Assembly: GCF_030867095.1 (NCBI RefSeq)
Contig: NC_081835.1
Location: forward strand, 42,143,892 to 42,207,891
From: Alligator mississippiensis
Taxonomy: Eukaryota; Chordata; Crocodylia; Alligatoridae
DNA: 64,000 nt
Reading direction: 5' to 3'
Shown piece by piece: positions 1 to 10,925 of this stretch; position 1 is the stretch's first letter, and the number at the start of each line of letters is the position of its first letter. The notes below the pieces were generated by a model that saw only the letters and a program-made list of their open reading frames with translations, had not been told where the DNA came from and searched no databases. The position numbers and the translations under genes are program-made.

Positions 1-1120
1 TTTGTCCTGGATTCCTCTAGACACAGTCAACTATCGTCCCGGTATCATATGTGGGGATTCGGGTTTTCTGTTCAACACAGAAAAATGCAGGAAACTGTGG
101 GCTTCCCCTTGCAGGCTGGCAGAGTTCCAGCCTGCAATGGGTTGCTTGGGGCTGGTGGGGAGTAGGACACAGGGGCAACATGCATGTGCATGTGCGCCCA
201 CATGCATGTGGCCAACAATACAGCTAGGCAGTGGTGAAAAGCAGATCCCCCAACTGCCTGCAGGTAAGTCAATAGGGGTGGGGGGACAAAAGGCATAGGA
301 GATGCAGAGGTGGGGGGCAGATTGAGGCCCCCATGGTGAGGGAGAGAGTGGGGCAGGGTTGGTGGCTGGCTCTGGGGCTGGGGGTGCTGCCCAGCCAGAG
401 TGGTGTGTGGTGGGGCCTGGGGCCAGAGTGGGAATGCATAACCATGAGGCCCAGCCAGGGAGCAGGACAGAGCCATGGGCCACTCATCCAGGGGACAGTG
501 GGGGATCTGGCTCCCTGCCACTGTGAGCACTCCTGGGGAGAAAGGCATGAGGGGCACGAACTCCCCCTGATTTGTGCATGGAGCAGGGGTGGATACAGCT
601 TGCCCACTGCAGGCTCAGGGCTCCCTGCCCTGCTGCCCTCCCCGCATGGCCTCTGCTGCCCAGAAGGCAGAACCTAGCATGGGAGGGTGGAGTGGGACAG
701 GGATCAGCTCAATGCTGCCACCACTGCCACCAGGACTCCTGTGTCAGCCATGCCACCATGGCTAGGTGCCCCCTGCCCACTCGGCAGCAGTGGGGGTGGT
801 GGCAGCGGCAGCATGGAGTTGTGCCCCCTGCTGCTGCTGGGTGGGCAAGGGGGAACTTGCTATGGTGATGTGGCTGGCGTGGGGCTCCTGGTGGGCCTCA
901 GCAGCACTGAGCCTCTCTGCTCTCCCATGCTGGTTCCCACCCTCTGGCCCACAGAAGCCCCCAGAGGGAGGGCAGGAGGGTGGGGAGACCCACAGTGGGC
1001 AGTCCACATTCTCTGCCACCCTCTACGGGCTCTGCTCTGGCCATGCCACCTGTATGGATTTGGAGGGGGGGGCAATGCACTTTTGCATTTTCTAAAGGTG
1101 GTCGCCCCACACTGAAGCAC
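1..1120. other. GC-rich stretch, no gene seen
   Basis: G+C-rich sequence with short overlapping open frames on both strands, none of which shows a recognisable domain or a plausible exon structure. CAT/GCATG-rich sequence around 178-215 is low complexity. I see no element ends here. Confidence 0.5.
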
Positions 1121-2653
1121 CCTTGTGCCTCATGTTAATGGCATGTGTACTTCCATATCTTCTTCCCAGGGTGGAACTCCCTATCTTGCAAGTCTGGCCT
1201 GCATTTTTTGTTCCTTGGCTTGGTATTTAGCTGTATTGAAACACAGATTGTCTTCTTGCACCCACATTATATATTATAATACAAAATTTAAAAACTTGAA
1301 AGAAAAAGTTGCTAAATGTAAAATAAAAATGTTATGTCCCCAAAAGGATGAGATGAAATGTTTTAACCTTACTGAAATGCTTTTTTTCACTTTTCCTTTG
1401 AAAAATGAATTTCTACGAGAGGCAACACATTTCAATACAGCATTTTTTTTTTAAGAAACTAGCATTTTCCAACAAGAAACATTTTCGAGAAAATTTCAAA
1501 CTGGCTCTGAAGTCTAATGTAGAATTTCCCCACATTGGAAGGAAAACTTTTTTTTAAATGGAATTATTGATAATTTTTCTAAATAGCAAGGACGCTTGGA
1601 AGTGGCAAACTGATACCCTTGTCCTATATCACTGACATTAAAGTTATGCAGGATAATGTCATTTTTTTCTGACACTTCATGGAAAGGTGCTTCAGGAGCC
1701 AGTCATCCTATTCTCTTGCGTGGTTTGTAGAACATCTTGAGCTATATCTGTTAGAACATTAATCATAAGCATTCAAGATCACTTGCTTCAGAGTTACCAG
1801 TGACTTGGAAACAGGTAATGTCATTTTTTTAACATAAAATTCTACTTTCCCTTCCTTTTTGCCCACTGCCTCCTTTCTAAAAGGGCTACAGCCTATTTTC
1901 CACACACAGTCATGTGAATCATCTCATCAAGTTTCCATAATAGTAGATTGAATTTATGCTTATAAATGAGCAATTCCAATCCTTCTTATTTATTACCCAC
2001 GGTCCCAGCTTTGTGTATAGATACTATGAGAATTTCCTCTCTTTGTATTCTTCCATGCCCTAATTAATTTTGTTGTGATTTTGTGTAATGTGAATCTCAT
2101 TTGTTCCACCTTTTCACCTTCTCTTCTTTTGTTAATAGTTTAACACTCTTCTGAATGCTCTAGCCAGCCTTCTCCCCAAAGGAATGATTTCCTTTCCTAC
2201 TGAGATGAAGGTCATCTGAACTCTGCAGCTCTTTTTCCCCACAGATGGTCGGACAATGTTCCACAAAACCTCTAGCTTACAGCACTTACCTTCTTTCTCT
2301 ACATGTCTGTCTATTCATTTTTCATCACCAGGGTACTTAAATGTTAAAATTTCAACAGGAATTGGCCCATATGGAGCCCTATACTTGTTTCTTCTGGAAA
2401 GAGCTGCATTTAGTCAAAATATCCTTTTACTTGTTTAATGCAAATGTGTAGAGCTGAGCAATTAATTCTCTGCATATCCCACAATCTGTGAAATCTTTGC
2501 TCCTGGAATCTCCTACAGCAAAAGCAATTTTAATTTTCTCATTTAGCCAAGGAATAAATGTTTGAATTTTTACTCCAGGACTTGATTTGGAGCAGGGAAC
2601 TGTGTTGCTCAGAGCAGTTGTCACAGGTCCAGGCTATCTTCCACCAATTTCTC
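1121..2653. other. AT-rich unassigned stretch
   Basis: AT-rich sequence with many homopolymer T runs. There are no convincing coding frames, RNA genes or transposon ends. Confidence 0.5.
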
Positions 2654-3095
2654 AGGGCACATCCCCATGAGCGGGAATGCACGTTCCCCAGGGACAACTA
2701 GCAGTGGCACATATTCGTGCCACTGTTAGTTGTCCCCAGGGAATGCCCCTGCATGTGTGCACCTGGGCTGGCCTCAGCAGTCTTACCTGGGTCCTGGGGA
2801 CCTCCCAGGGCTCCAGTAGCAGCAACTGGGCATGCGGAGCCTGGCTGGCAGCTGGCGCATGGCTCTGGCCAGCCAGGCTCTGGTTTTGGGTGGTGCATGC
2901 TTCCACCATGTGTGCCACCCCGCTTTTTTTTTGGCTCGGGTTTTTTTGACACTGGGATCTCCCAGTGTCCAAAAAATCCATTGCACTGCAAATTAGCAGG
3001 GCAGTGAATGCCTGCATGTGTGACACATACAGTTTCCACTGCCACAGACAGGTCTGTGGTGCTGTAAACTGTACATGCTTGTAAAGATGTGCCCT
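2654..3095. mobile_element. Foldback non-autonomous DNA element (MITE candidate)
   Basis: The ends are a perfect 10 bp inverted pair, AGGGCACATC at 2654-2663 and its complement at 3086-3095. Three internal hairpins are visible: 2684-2743 (27 bp arms, 24 matched, 6 nt loop), 2941-2976 (core GACACTGGGA with a 2 nt loop, flanked by T and A runs) and 3029-3072 (21 bp arms, 17 matched). There is no coding capacity. No target duplication is visible. The AGGGCACATC end is shared with the element at 49673-49972, which suggests a common family. The superfamily is not resolved. Confidence 0.55.
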
Positions 3096-5250
3096 CAGAG
3101 TGTAAGCCCTCCAGATGATAGGCACTGTCTTCACCTCTCCAGAAGTCTCCCATTTTCAGCCTGGGTTCTGGGGTGCAGAACCCTCTTTAATGAATGGGGT
3201 TCCTCAGCAACCCTGACTGGATGGAGCAAGTCTGTGAGACTTCCCTTTGGAGCTGTGACTTATGTGAGCACAGTGACAAAACAGCCCTTTCAAAATCCTG
3301 TTCAGCCTTAACAGCAAGCATCACTTTGGGCAGCACAACAGAAAAGGGATTTGAAAGCAAGAAAAAGTCTGCATGTTGTCCACCATACCTAATGCTCACA
3401 GTGCACTGCCAGAGGCCCCTCTGCTTCGTACCACACCCCCAGCCTGTTCTCATCTCTGTCTGTTTCCTCGCAAGCAGCCCCTGACTCTTTGCTCTTTTAA
3501 CACCCTCAAAATTCCTTGTCTGCTTTGGCTCGCCTGACTCTGTTCAAGCCAGTTTATTCAGCCTCTTCCCAACTGTGATTCCCAGCCATACTAGTGATCT
3601 CAGCTTGGTGGAGTGTCCAAAGAGCTCGATATTTGTATTGTCCCCTAAGATATTGGTTAATGGAAAGCTACTTTTCCCCCTCTTGGCCTATCCATTGTTT
3701 GCTTGGAAGCATGTAATTAATATTAACGTGCCATTTTCTCAAAAAATAAGGGCACCCCCATATCCACCCCAGAAATCACATAAGTTTGCTTTGTTTAGAG
3801 TGGGCAAATTCCCCAGCATTCTCAAGACTGTGTATAGCAAACAGTAAATACATACATTATTCTGGAATTCACTTTTCACCAAAGTGCTGGCAGGTCAAGC
3901 TCACTTTTCTTGAATGCTTGTGGAGACTGGTGTAAATCTACTTCTACCACCATACATACAAACCTGGGACATGCATTCTGAGAACAGGCAAGTCTCTCCC
4001 CCACACACACAAACCTTACAGGGTGTTTATTGGCAATATGAGACAATAGAGAGAGGGCATTCCATTTGTAGGGTAGCACGAGTGGGGGTGATCTGACATG
4101 CAGGGGACTCTTTTGATTGTACAAAGTTCTCCGTGCTCTACGGACCCTTCTCTGTGCTCTATGTTCTCTTCTGTTAAATTGGGATAGTGCTGCAAGGGCC
4201 TCGGATGGATGGTGCCAGGGTTTACTACAGCCTGCTACTCCAGATCTTCCTCCTGCCACGCAGCATGAGTGACCTAGCTGGAAAGTCTTGTTCCCAAACT
4301 ACTCTGTTTGGCTGAGATTGGAGGCAGGATCAGACATGCTCATTAGCCTCACTTCCTGTGCTATTAATGTCCAGGCCCAGCGACTTGCTGGCAGATATAC
4401 AGAGAGGGCTCTATCCAGGTTAATTTCTGCTTGACTTCAAAGCCAGGAGCTGAGATCTTTTGGCCAATGCATGTCACTGAGCTGGACTCAGGCTTGCTGA
4501 CATCATTTGACTGGAAACAACATGAGATCTGCCAGTGAATGGAAGAGGGGCCCTAACAGGTGCCACTACCAAGCTAACAATCTTTAGCATCAGAATGCCT
4601 CCAATCTGATCAACAGGCAGTGAGCAGCAGGCAGATCAGGGGGGAACTGGATAGGTTGTGTGTGCAAACCAAGGGGAGCATGCATGCGCACAACACATGT
4701 GCCTCTGGCTGCTTGGAGACAGAACTGCTCCATCATGTCCTGTAGGATTCAGTCATACAGTTTACAAAACTTGGGTTTTGAACCTTAAGATGAACTTAAG
4801 GTCAGAGGGGTTGAATGGTCCTGAATTTGCAGCAACATCCTGACCTCCAAGGCCTGCTGCTGCTGAATCTTGAAGCTGTCTGGGGCATGAAAGATCTAAG
4901 CGGCAGAATTCCAAAGGGAAGGGATCCTTGGTTTGTATATCACAGTTCTGCTGATGCTATTCACAGTCAAAACTACCTGAAAAAGCCCTTGCCTCATGGT
5001 TGATTTCCCAGACATTACACTCTGCTGCCTGGTTCCCAGTCTGCAGTCAGAGCCAGTGTCAATGGTACAAAAGTATCAAGCGTGCATGTATTTGAGTGTG
5101 CGCACAAATGCTTTGTGTATATATGCACAAATACGGACTGTGGGGGAGCCAACTTGGTGCAGAACACAGAGTCCCTGTGTCATCCACCCACCGCCAGCTC
5201 TTGCCTTCCACAGACTGTGAATGCAGCTCCCATCCCCCATTCCTCATGCT
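3096..5250. other. Unassigned stretch
   Basis: Mixed-composition sequence. I see no exon-like frame, no RNA gene and no recognisable transposon end. The last part (about 5200-5300) may already belong to the Tx1-like LINE that follows. Confidence 0.45.
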
Positions 5251-7908
5251 TCTGGTAGAAGGGCACTGTTCCTGAGCCAGCACCAGCCTCAGCGCTGGAG
5301 TTGCAACTAGGACTGTGCGAAGCTTCAGTTGCAGATTTGATTTGGAGGAGATCTGGCTCAATTAGGTGGACAAATCTCTGAATCGAATTGAATCAAGAGA
5401 TCCATTAATCTCTCCAAATCAAATTGGAAGCCTCTGAATTGATTCAGAGAGATTCAGAGAGATTTGACAACTCAGCTGTAAACACAGCTTTATATGTTTT
5501 TTCTATGTACCTCGAGGTACCAGGTGTGGCTTGTGAATGCTGAGATGGTGGGGCAGATGGAGCATCTTACAGGAACGCAGGGGGCTCCCCCGCGTGCTCA
5601 ACGGTGGACCCGGAAGTGTACCAGACACACCAAGCTCAGTGACTAGTGCCTCCTGGGTCTAGGGGAGCACCCAGGGTCCCCCTGCAGCTGATTGCCAAGC
5701 TGGGAGGCGTGGGGGGTCCGCTGCCAAATGTGTGGGGAACCCCCGCCCTGCGGTTCTGTGGAACGTTTCAGCTGCCCCACCATCCCAGTGTTCACAAGCC
5801 GTGCCTGGTACTTTGCGGTATGTAGAAAAAACATATAAAGCTGTGTCTATGGCCAAATCACTGATTCTCCAAATCAGAATTGAATCGTCAGATTCAGATT
5901 TGGTCAAATCGAACTGTGACAGTGATCTGAATCAACAAATCTAATCACTGTCCCCCAAATCAGGCTGAATCCGAATCAAATACTGCCCGCTTTGCAGACC
6001 CCTAGTTGTGACCGTCCTGTTGCCACAACTGCAGCCTGATACAGCGGTGGTGCGGGAAGTCGTCCCCGGCTGCCTGCTGACTGTTTGCGTTGCCCTAGCG
6101 CAACACCACCTCCTGCTCATCAATGTCTACGCAACCACTGATGGCCAGGAGAGTTGCCTTTTTAGAGACCTTGGCTGCCCTTCTGCATGACACCAGCCAG
6201 AGTGATGACCTGCTCCTTGTGGGCAGGGACTTTAACTGCACCACCAATGCCTCACTCGACTGCATGGGGCCCAAGCCTCACCTGCCCTCAGCCTGCAAGC
6301 TGCAGTCTGCCTTGGAGACCATGGACCTTGTCAATGCCTGGCGAGCCCTCCATACCGATGAGCGCCAGTACACCTGAGTTAGGATGAGCGCCGGCAGTCT
6401 TGCCATGGCCCGCCTTGACTGCCTCTGTGTCACCGGATGTCATCTTCCACTCCTGCACAGCAGCTGCATAGTCCCTTCGGGCCTGTCAGATCACAGCCTG
6501 GCCTGCTATGAACTGAGTCTCTCCGGCAGAACCTGCATACAAGCACCTTACGGGCACTTCAGTGTCAGCCTGCTCCAAGACATACTTTCAGGACTGCTTT
6601 GCCTATTTCTGGTGGGGGCTGGGAGGCCGCAAGAACATGCTACTCCTCCTGGAAACTATGGTGGGACATGGGCAAAGTACAGATCCAGGCCTTTTGCCAG
6701 CAGTACAGTCAGCTGACCACGAGTGAGCTATGCCACTGTGTCCGAGAGCTGGAGGAGGATGTGGCAGAGCTTGAGACTGCCTGGTTGGCCACCAGCAACC
6801 AGCAGGAAATGCCTGCATGACATGGCAGAGAACACGGCCCGTGGAGTGAGAATCTGTGCCTGCTGTGAGGAGCTGGTGGAAACTGATGTCCCAACCCACT
6901 TCTTCTTTGGCCTGGAGTAGTGGTGGGCAGTGGGTAAAGTCTTGGATCACCTCAAGACCCCTGAGAGCCAGGTGATCACGGATCTGGACGAAGTACATGA
7001 GCACGCCGTCACCTTCTATTGTGACCTGTTTGCGGTCAAGCTGCCTTGCCCCAAGGCGACATGGGAGCGTCACAAGAGCCTGCCATGCCTCTGTGTCCTA
7101 GAGACCGGCAAGCTTGAGCGGGAGCTGTCCCTGGAAGAGCTAGTGGCCGCTGCAGCCGGCCTTGCCTCCAGCAAGGTCCCAGGCCTCAACGGGCTACCCA
7201 CCAAATTCTACAAGGTCTTTTGGCCTCTCCTCAGCCCCTGCCTCCTGTGTGTCTTCCAGGAGAGCCTTGCTGACAAGGTCCTACCGGTCAGCTGCCACCA
7301 AGCGGTACTTACACTGCTGCCCAAGAAGGGACCCTTGGCTGCATCAAGAACTGGTGGCTGGTCTCCCTGCTGTGCACAGACTACAAGATTCTGGCTAAGG
7401 TGCTGGTGACCCACATCAGCACCATCATGGCCTTCATCACCGGGCCCAAACAGAGGTACTGCATGCTGGGCAGGACCATTCAAGGCAACCTGTTCTTGCT
7501 GTGCGACCTGCTCACAGCCAGTGAACTCTTTGGCCTGGACATTGGCCTCGTCTCCCTAGACCAGGAGAAGGCCTTTGGCCGGATGGGCCATGCCTATCTC
7601 TTTCAGAACCCTGAGGCCTTTGGCTTCAGGCCGCTCTTCACCGGAGCCTGGCAAGTCTTGTACCAGGGCACCTCCAACCTGCTCAAGGTGAACAGCATGC
7701 TCTGCACCCTGTTCCCCAATGGTAGGGGCATCTGCCAGGGCTGCCCCCTGTCGGGCATGCTTTATGCACTGGCCATCGAACTGCTACTGCACATGCTGCA
7801 GCACTGCCTGAGTGGTGTGGCTCTACCACAGGCTGTGGGCCCATCCATCGGCCCCCACTCTGGCTATTGATGTACGCAGATGACATGGCCATTTTCCTTA
7901 ACACCCAG
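5251..7908 (+). pseudogene. Tx1-like (L1-group) LINE ORF2, 5' part, broken by a hAT element
   Basis: This is the endonuclease and N-terminal reverse-transcriptase part of a Tx1-type LINE. From about 6009 the translation reads like an APE endonuclease, with LLINVYATTDGQE, then LLVGRDFNCTT and a WRALH motif as in the Tx1/L1 'GDFNCT...WR' block; D replaces G in the GDFN motif. Reverse-transcriptase signatures follow: PGLNGLPTKFYKVFWPLL near 7180, LLPKKG near 7318, SLDQEKAFGR near 7553, GICQGCPLSGMLYALAIE near 7730 and MYADDMAIF at 7870-7896, which keeps the catalytic YADD. Reading-frame changes and stops scatter it over several frames, so it is dead. A hAT element (5308-6004) sits between the codons for GVA and TVLL, and a CR1 entered right after the YADD block. 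The Tx1 assignment rests on motif recall, not a search. Confidence 0.75.
5308..6004. mobile_element. Palindromic hAT-type MITE, copy A
   Basis: The ends read TAGGACTGTGCGAAGC and, on the opposite strand, TAGGGGTCTGCAAAGC. They are flanked by GTTGCAAC (5300-5307) and GTTGTGAC (6005-6012), a 6/8 match, which fits a decayed 8 bp hAT target duplication. Subterminal sequence is built from repeated GATTCRAATC-like units. The left inner arm (about 5480-5560) reappears inverted at about 5770-5850, so the element is close to a long palindrome. It has no transposase. It interrupts the Tx1-like endonuclease frame. Confidence 0.75.
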
Positions 7909-8020
7909 GAAGTCATAGATTTCATAGATTTCATAGATTTCATAGACATTAGGGCTGGAAGGGACCTCGGAAGATCATCGAGTCCAGCCCCCCACCCAAA
8001 GGGCAGGACGTCAGCTGGGG

Positions 8021-9340
8021 TCATAGGATCCCAGCAAGATAAGCATCCAGTTTCATCTTGAAGGTGTTCAATGAAGGCGCTTGAACAACCTCCGGCGGCA
8101 GGCTGTTCCAGACCTTGGGGGCTCGGACAGTAAAGAAATTCTTCCTTATGTCCAGCCTGAAACGATCTTGTAGTAGTTTGTGACCATTCGTCCTCGTCAT
8201 CCCTTGGGGCGCTCTGGTGAACAAACGTTCCCCTAGATACTGGTGATCACCCCTGATAAACTTGTAGGTGGCCATCAGATCACCCCTGAGCCTGCGCTTT
8301 TCCAGGCTAAAGAGCCCCAGGGCTCTCAGCCTGTCATCGTAGGGTCTGCTTCCCTGACCCCTGATCATGCGCGTGGCTCTTCTCTGGACTCTCTCAAGCT
8401 TCTCCACATCCTTTTTGAATTGTGGAGCCCAAAACTGGACGCAGTACTCCAGCTGCGGCCTCACTAAGGCCGAGTACAGGGGGAGAATGACGTCCCGGGA
8501 TTTGCTTGAGAAGCATCTATGGATGCAAGCCAGCATTTTGGTCGCTTTACTAGCTGCAGCATCGCATTGCAGGCTCATGTTCATCTTGTGGTCAATGATG
8601 ACCCCCAAGTCTCTTTCTTCCATAGTGCTAACCAACATAGCACTGCCGAGCCTATACGGATGCTGCGGGTTTTTCTTCCCAAGGTGGAGAACCTTGCATT
8701 TATCAGCGTTGAACACCATCAGATTCTCATCCGCCCACTTGCTGAGCCTGTCCAGGTCAGCCTGGATCACCCGCCTGTCTTCTGGCGTGGATGCTTTGCC
8801 CCAAAGTTTGGTGTCATCGGCGAACTTGGCCAGTCCGCTTCTGACTCCAGTGTCCACATCATTAATGAAGATGTTGAACAGTATGGGTCCAAGGACAGAG
8901 CCCTGGGGGACCCCACTGGTCACAGGACACCACGATGAGTGACTTCCATCAATTACTACCCTCTGGGTCCAACCCCGGAGCCAATTTTCCAGCCAGTGGA
9001 TCGTTGGGGACCCAAGGCGACAATTGGCCAGTTTCTCCAAGAGACGATCATGGGACACCAGATCGAAGGCTTTTTTGAAGTCAAGATATATGACATCAAT
9101 CTCATCTCCCTTGTCCAGGTGATAGGTCACCTGGTCGTAGAAGGAAATGAGATTGGTCAAGCAAGACCTACCCGCAACAAACCCGTGCTGGCTATCCCTT
9201 AAGATGTTGGCGTCGGCCAGTCCATTAAGGATGGCCTCCTTAATAAACTTTTCTAAGATCTTCCCCGGGATAGAAGTCAGGCTGATGGGCCTATAGTTAG
9301 CCGGATCCACTTTCCTCCCTTTCTTGAAGATAGGCACCAC
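8021..9340 (-). CDS. CR1 ORF2, reverse transcriptase and C-terminal part (439 aa open frame)
   Basis: The frame is open from the RT finger region to the natural C-terminus. Motifs in order: VPIFKKGRK (residues 2-10), NYRPISLTS (15-23), GFVAGRSCLTNLISFYDQ (about 53-70), YLDFKKAFD (85-93, first catalytic Asp at 87), [10 protein letters not shown] (143-152) and FADDTKLWG (173-181, the catalytic Asp pair). The CR1 C-terminal block follows, with [32 protein letters not shown] and the terminal [14 protein letters not shown] region. All active-site residues are present. It is cut from the upstream half by a TGA at 9353-9355, where CR1 relatives have Trp in DDWK, so it is a relic fragment and not a host gene. 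Confidence 0.85.
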   Translation of the reverse strand: MVPIFKKGRKVDPANYRPISLTSIPGKILEKFIKEAILNGLADANILRDSQHGFVAGRSCLTNLISFYDQVTYHLDKGDEIDVIYLDFKKAFDLVSHDRLLEKLANCRLGSPTIHWLENWLRGWTQRVVIDGSHSSWCPVTSGVPQGSVLGPILFNIFINDVDTGVRSGLAKFADDTKLWGKASTPEDRRVIQADLDRLSKWADENLMVFNADKCKVLHLGKKNPQHPYRLGSAMLVSTMEERDLGVIIDHKMNMSLQCDAAASKATKMLACIHRCFSSKSRDVILPLYSALVRPQLEYCVQFWAPQFKKDVEKLERVQRRATRMIRGQGSRPYDDRLRALGLFSLEKRRLRGDLMATYKFIRGDHQYLGERLFTRAPQGMTRTNGHKLLQDRFRLDIRKNFFTVRAPKVWNSLPPEVVQAPSLNTFKMKLDAYLAGIL

Positions 9341-9352
9341 GTTGGCCTTCTT

Positions 9353-9850
9353 TCAGTCTTCGGGCACTACACCAGAGCGCCAAGAGTTTTCAAAGATCCG
9401 CGCTAGAGGCTGGGCTATGATGCTCGCCAGCTCCTTGAGTACCCTGGGGTGAAGATTGTCAGGGCCGGCTGACTTGAAGGTATCCAGCTTCTCAAGATGT
9501 TCCTTCACAAAGTCAGCATTAATGGAGGGCAGGGGATCACCCTCACCCGGACTTCCCGGCCCTGTAGCAGGCACGGGAGTCCCATGGGGCTGATGAAAGA
9601 CTGACACAAAGTACCTATTTAATAGGTTGGCTTTTTCCTGGGCGTCAGTTGTCAGTTGCCCCATCTGGTTCAGCAGGGGTCCAACGTTGCCCCTGCTTTT
9701 CCTCCGGCTCCCCACATATCTGAAAAAGGACTTTTTATTGTCCTTGATGCTCAAAGCTAGCTGGAGTTCAGTTGCAGCCTTGGCTTTCCTGGTCTGCTCC
9801 CTACAGGACCGGACCAGTGCAGAATAATCCTCCTTGGAGGTGACTTCCAT
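9353..9850 (-). pseudogene. CR1 ORF2 linker between endonuclease and RT
   Basis: The 165-residue frame carries the CR1 inter-domain region: KDNKKSFFRYVGSRRK, GPLLNQMGQLTTD, KANLLNRYFVSVF and FKSAGPDNLHPRVLKEL. It joins the endonuclease frame through a frame change in the 9757-9850 overlap and ends at a TGA that replaces a Trp codon just before the RT frame. It has no independent function. Confidence 0.8.
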
Positions 9851-10809
9851 CCTTTGTAGGCCTTTCTTTTTAGCCTCAGGAGGTCTGCTAGGTCCCTGGA
9901 GAGCCAGGGGGGCTGCTGTGCCCTCTTGCTGCCTTTCCTCCGAGATGGAATAGACTTAGTTTGTGCATTGAGGATCGCTCCCTTGAGGAGCAACCACTCT
10001 TCCTGAACTCCCCTCTCCCTGTGGTCACAGTCCCTTAGGGCCTCACTGACAAGCCTCCTGAGCTTGTCAAAGTCAGCTTTCCTGAAGTCAAGGACTTGCG
10101 TGTTGCTGACCGACTTGCCAGCTTTTCGGCGGATGGTGAAGGTGATCAGCTCGTGGTCGCTGTCACCCAGCTTCCCATCGATCACTAGGTCGCCGACTAG
10201 GTCCTCCCCAGTAGCCAGCACCAGGTCGAGCAGCGCTTTGCCTCTCATTGGCCCATAGACTTCTTGAGTCAGGTAGAGGTCATCCACGCACGAGAGGAAG
10301 CTCTGCGACCGCTCAGATTTTGCTGAGCGATCCTCCCACGAGATGTCTGGGTAATTGAAGTCACCCATGACAACCATGGTCCTGGAGCAAGCTGCCTCAG
10401 CCAGTTCCTGGGCAAACTCCTGGTCTAGCTCAGGACTTTGGGTGGGAGGTCTGTAATAGACTCCCACCATTGTGTCCCCTGTGCTGTGTTCCCCACGGAT
10501 TTTAACCCAGAGGGTCTCCAGCCGTCCACCCTGGTGGCCAATATCGGCTTGCAGGGACGCGTAGCTTTCCTTAACATAGAGAGCTACACCCCCGCCCCTT
10601 TTCTCTACACGATCCCTCCTGTACAGGGTATAGCCATCTATCCCCGTGGTCCAGTCATGGGTGGAGTCCCACCAGGTCTCCGTGATCCCTATGACATCGT
10701 AATTGTTTGCACTGAGCAGGAGGATGAGCTCCTCCTGCTTATTCCCCAAGCTCCTGGCATTTGTGTACAGGCAGGCAAGCGCCCCCTGGGGGGCTCCTTC
10801 CTTGCCCAC
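9757..10809 (-). CDS. CR1 ORF2 N-terminal APE endonuclease (350 aa open frame)
   Basis: This is an apurinic/apyrimidinic-type endonuclease that would nick target DNA to prime reverse transcription. Motifs: TNARSLGNK (residues 16-24, Asn), GITETWWDS (41-49, catalytic Glu 44), VGVYYRPP (about 115-122), VMGDFNYPDISWE (147-159, Asp 150 and Asn 152) and GDSDHELI (215-222, Asp and His). The Met of MGKEGAPQG matches the usual CR1 ORF2 start region shortly after ORF1 ends at 10926. All expected catalytic residues are visible. The last roughly 20 residues (after WKSPPRR) are out-of-frame sequence following a frame change. Confidence 0.85.
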   Translation of the reverse strand: MGKEGAPQGALACLYTNARSLGNKQEELILLLSANNYDVIGITETWWDSTHDWTTGIDGYTLYRRDRVEKRGGGVALYVKESYASLQADIGHQGGRLETLWVKIRGEHSTGDTMVGVYYRPPTQSPELDQEFAQELAEAACSRTMVVMGDFNYPDISWEDRSAKSERSQSFLSCVDDLYLTQEVYGPMRGKALLDLVLATGEDLVGDLVIDGKLGDSDHELITFTIRRKAGKSVSNTQVLDFRKADFDKLRRLVSEALRDCDHRERGVQEEWLLLKGAILNAQTKSIPSRRKGSKRAQQPPWLSRDLADLLRLKRKAYKGWKSPPRRIILHWSGPVGSRPGKPRLQLNSS

Positions 10810-10925
10810 AGATTTTACCAGGGCTGGGGCTGGGGCGGGCTCCCTTGAGTGCCATGATCCGCTGGCTTTGCAAGATTTGCTAAGCGGGCCAGCAGTGGCG
10901 GTCGTGCCCCCGTCCCCCAGCGGGC

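Noticed and set aside
7912-7946. TCATAGATT repeats as a microsatellite or CRISPR-like array
   Set aside because: They are the normal 3' tail of the CR1 element and have no spacers.
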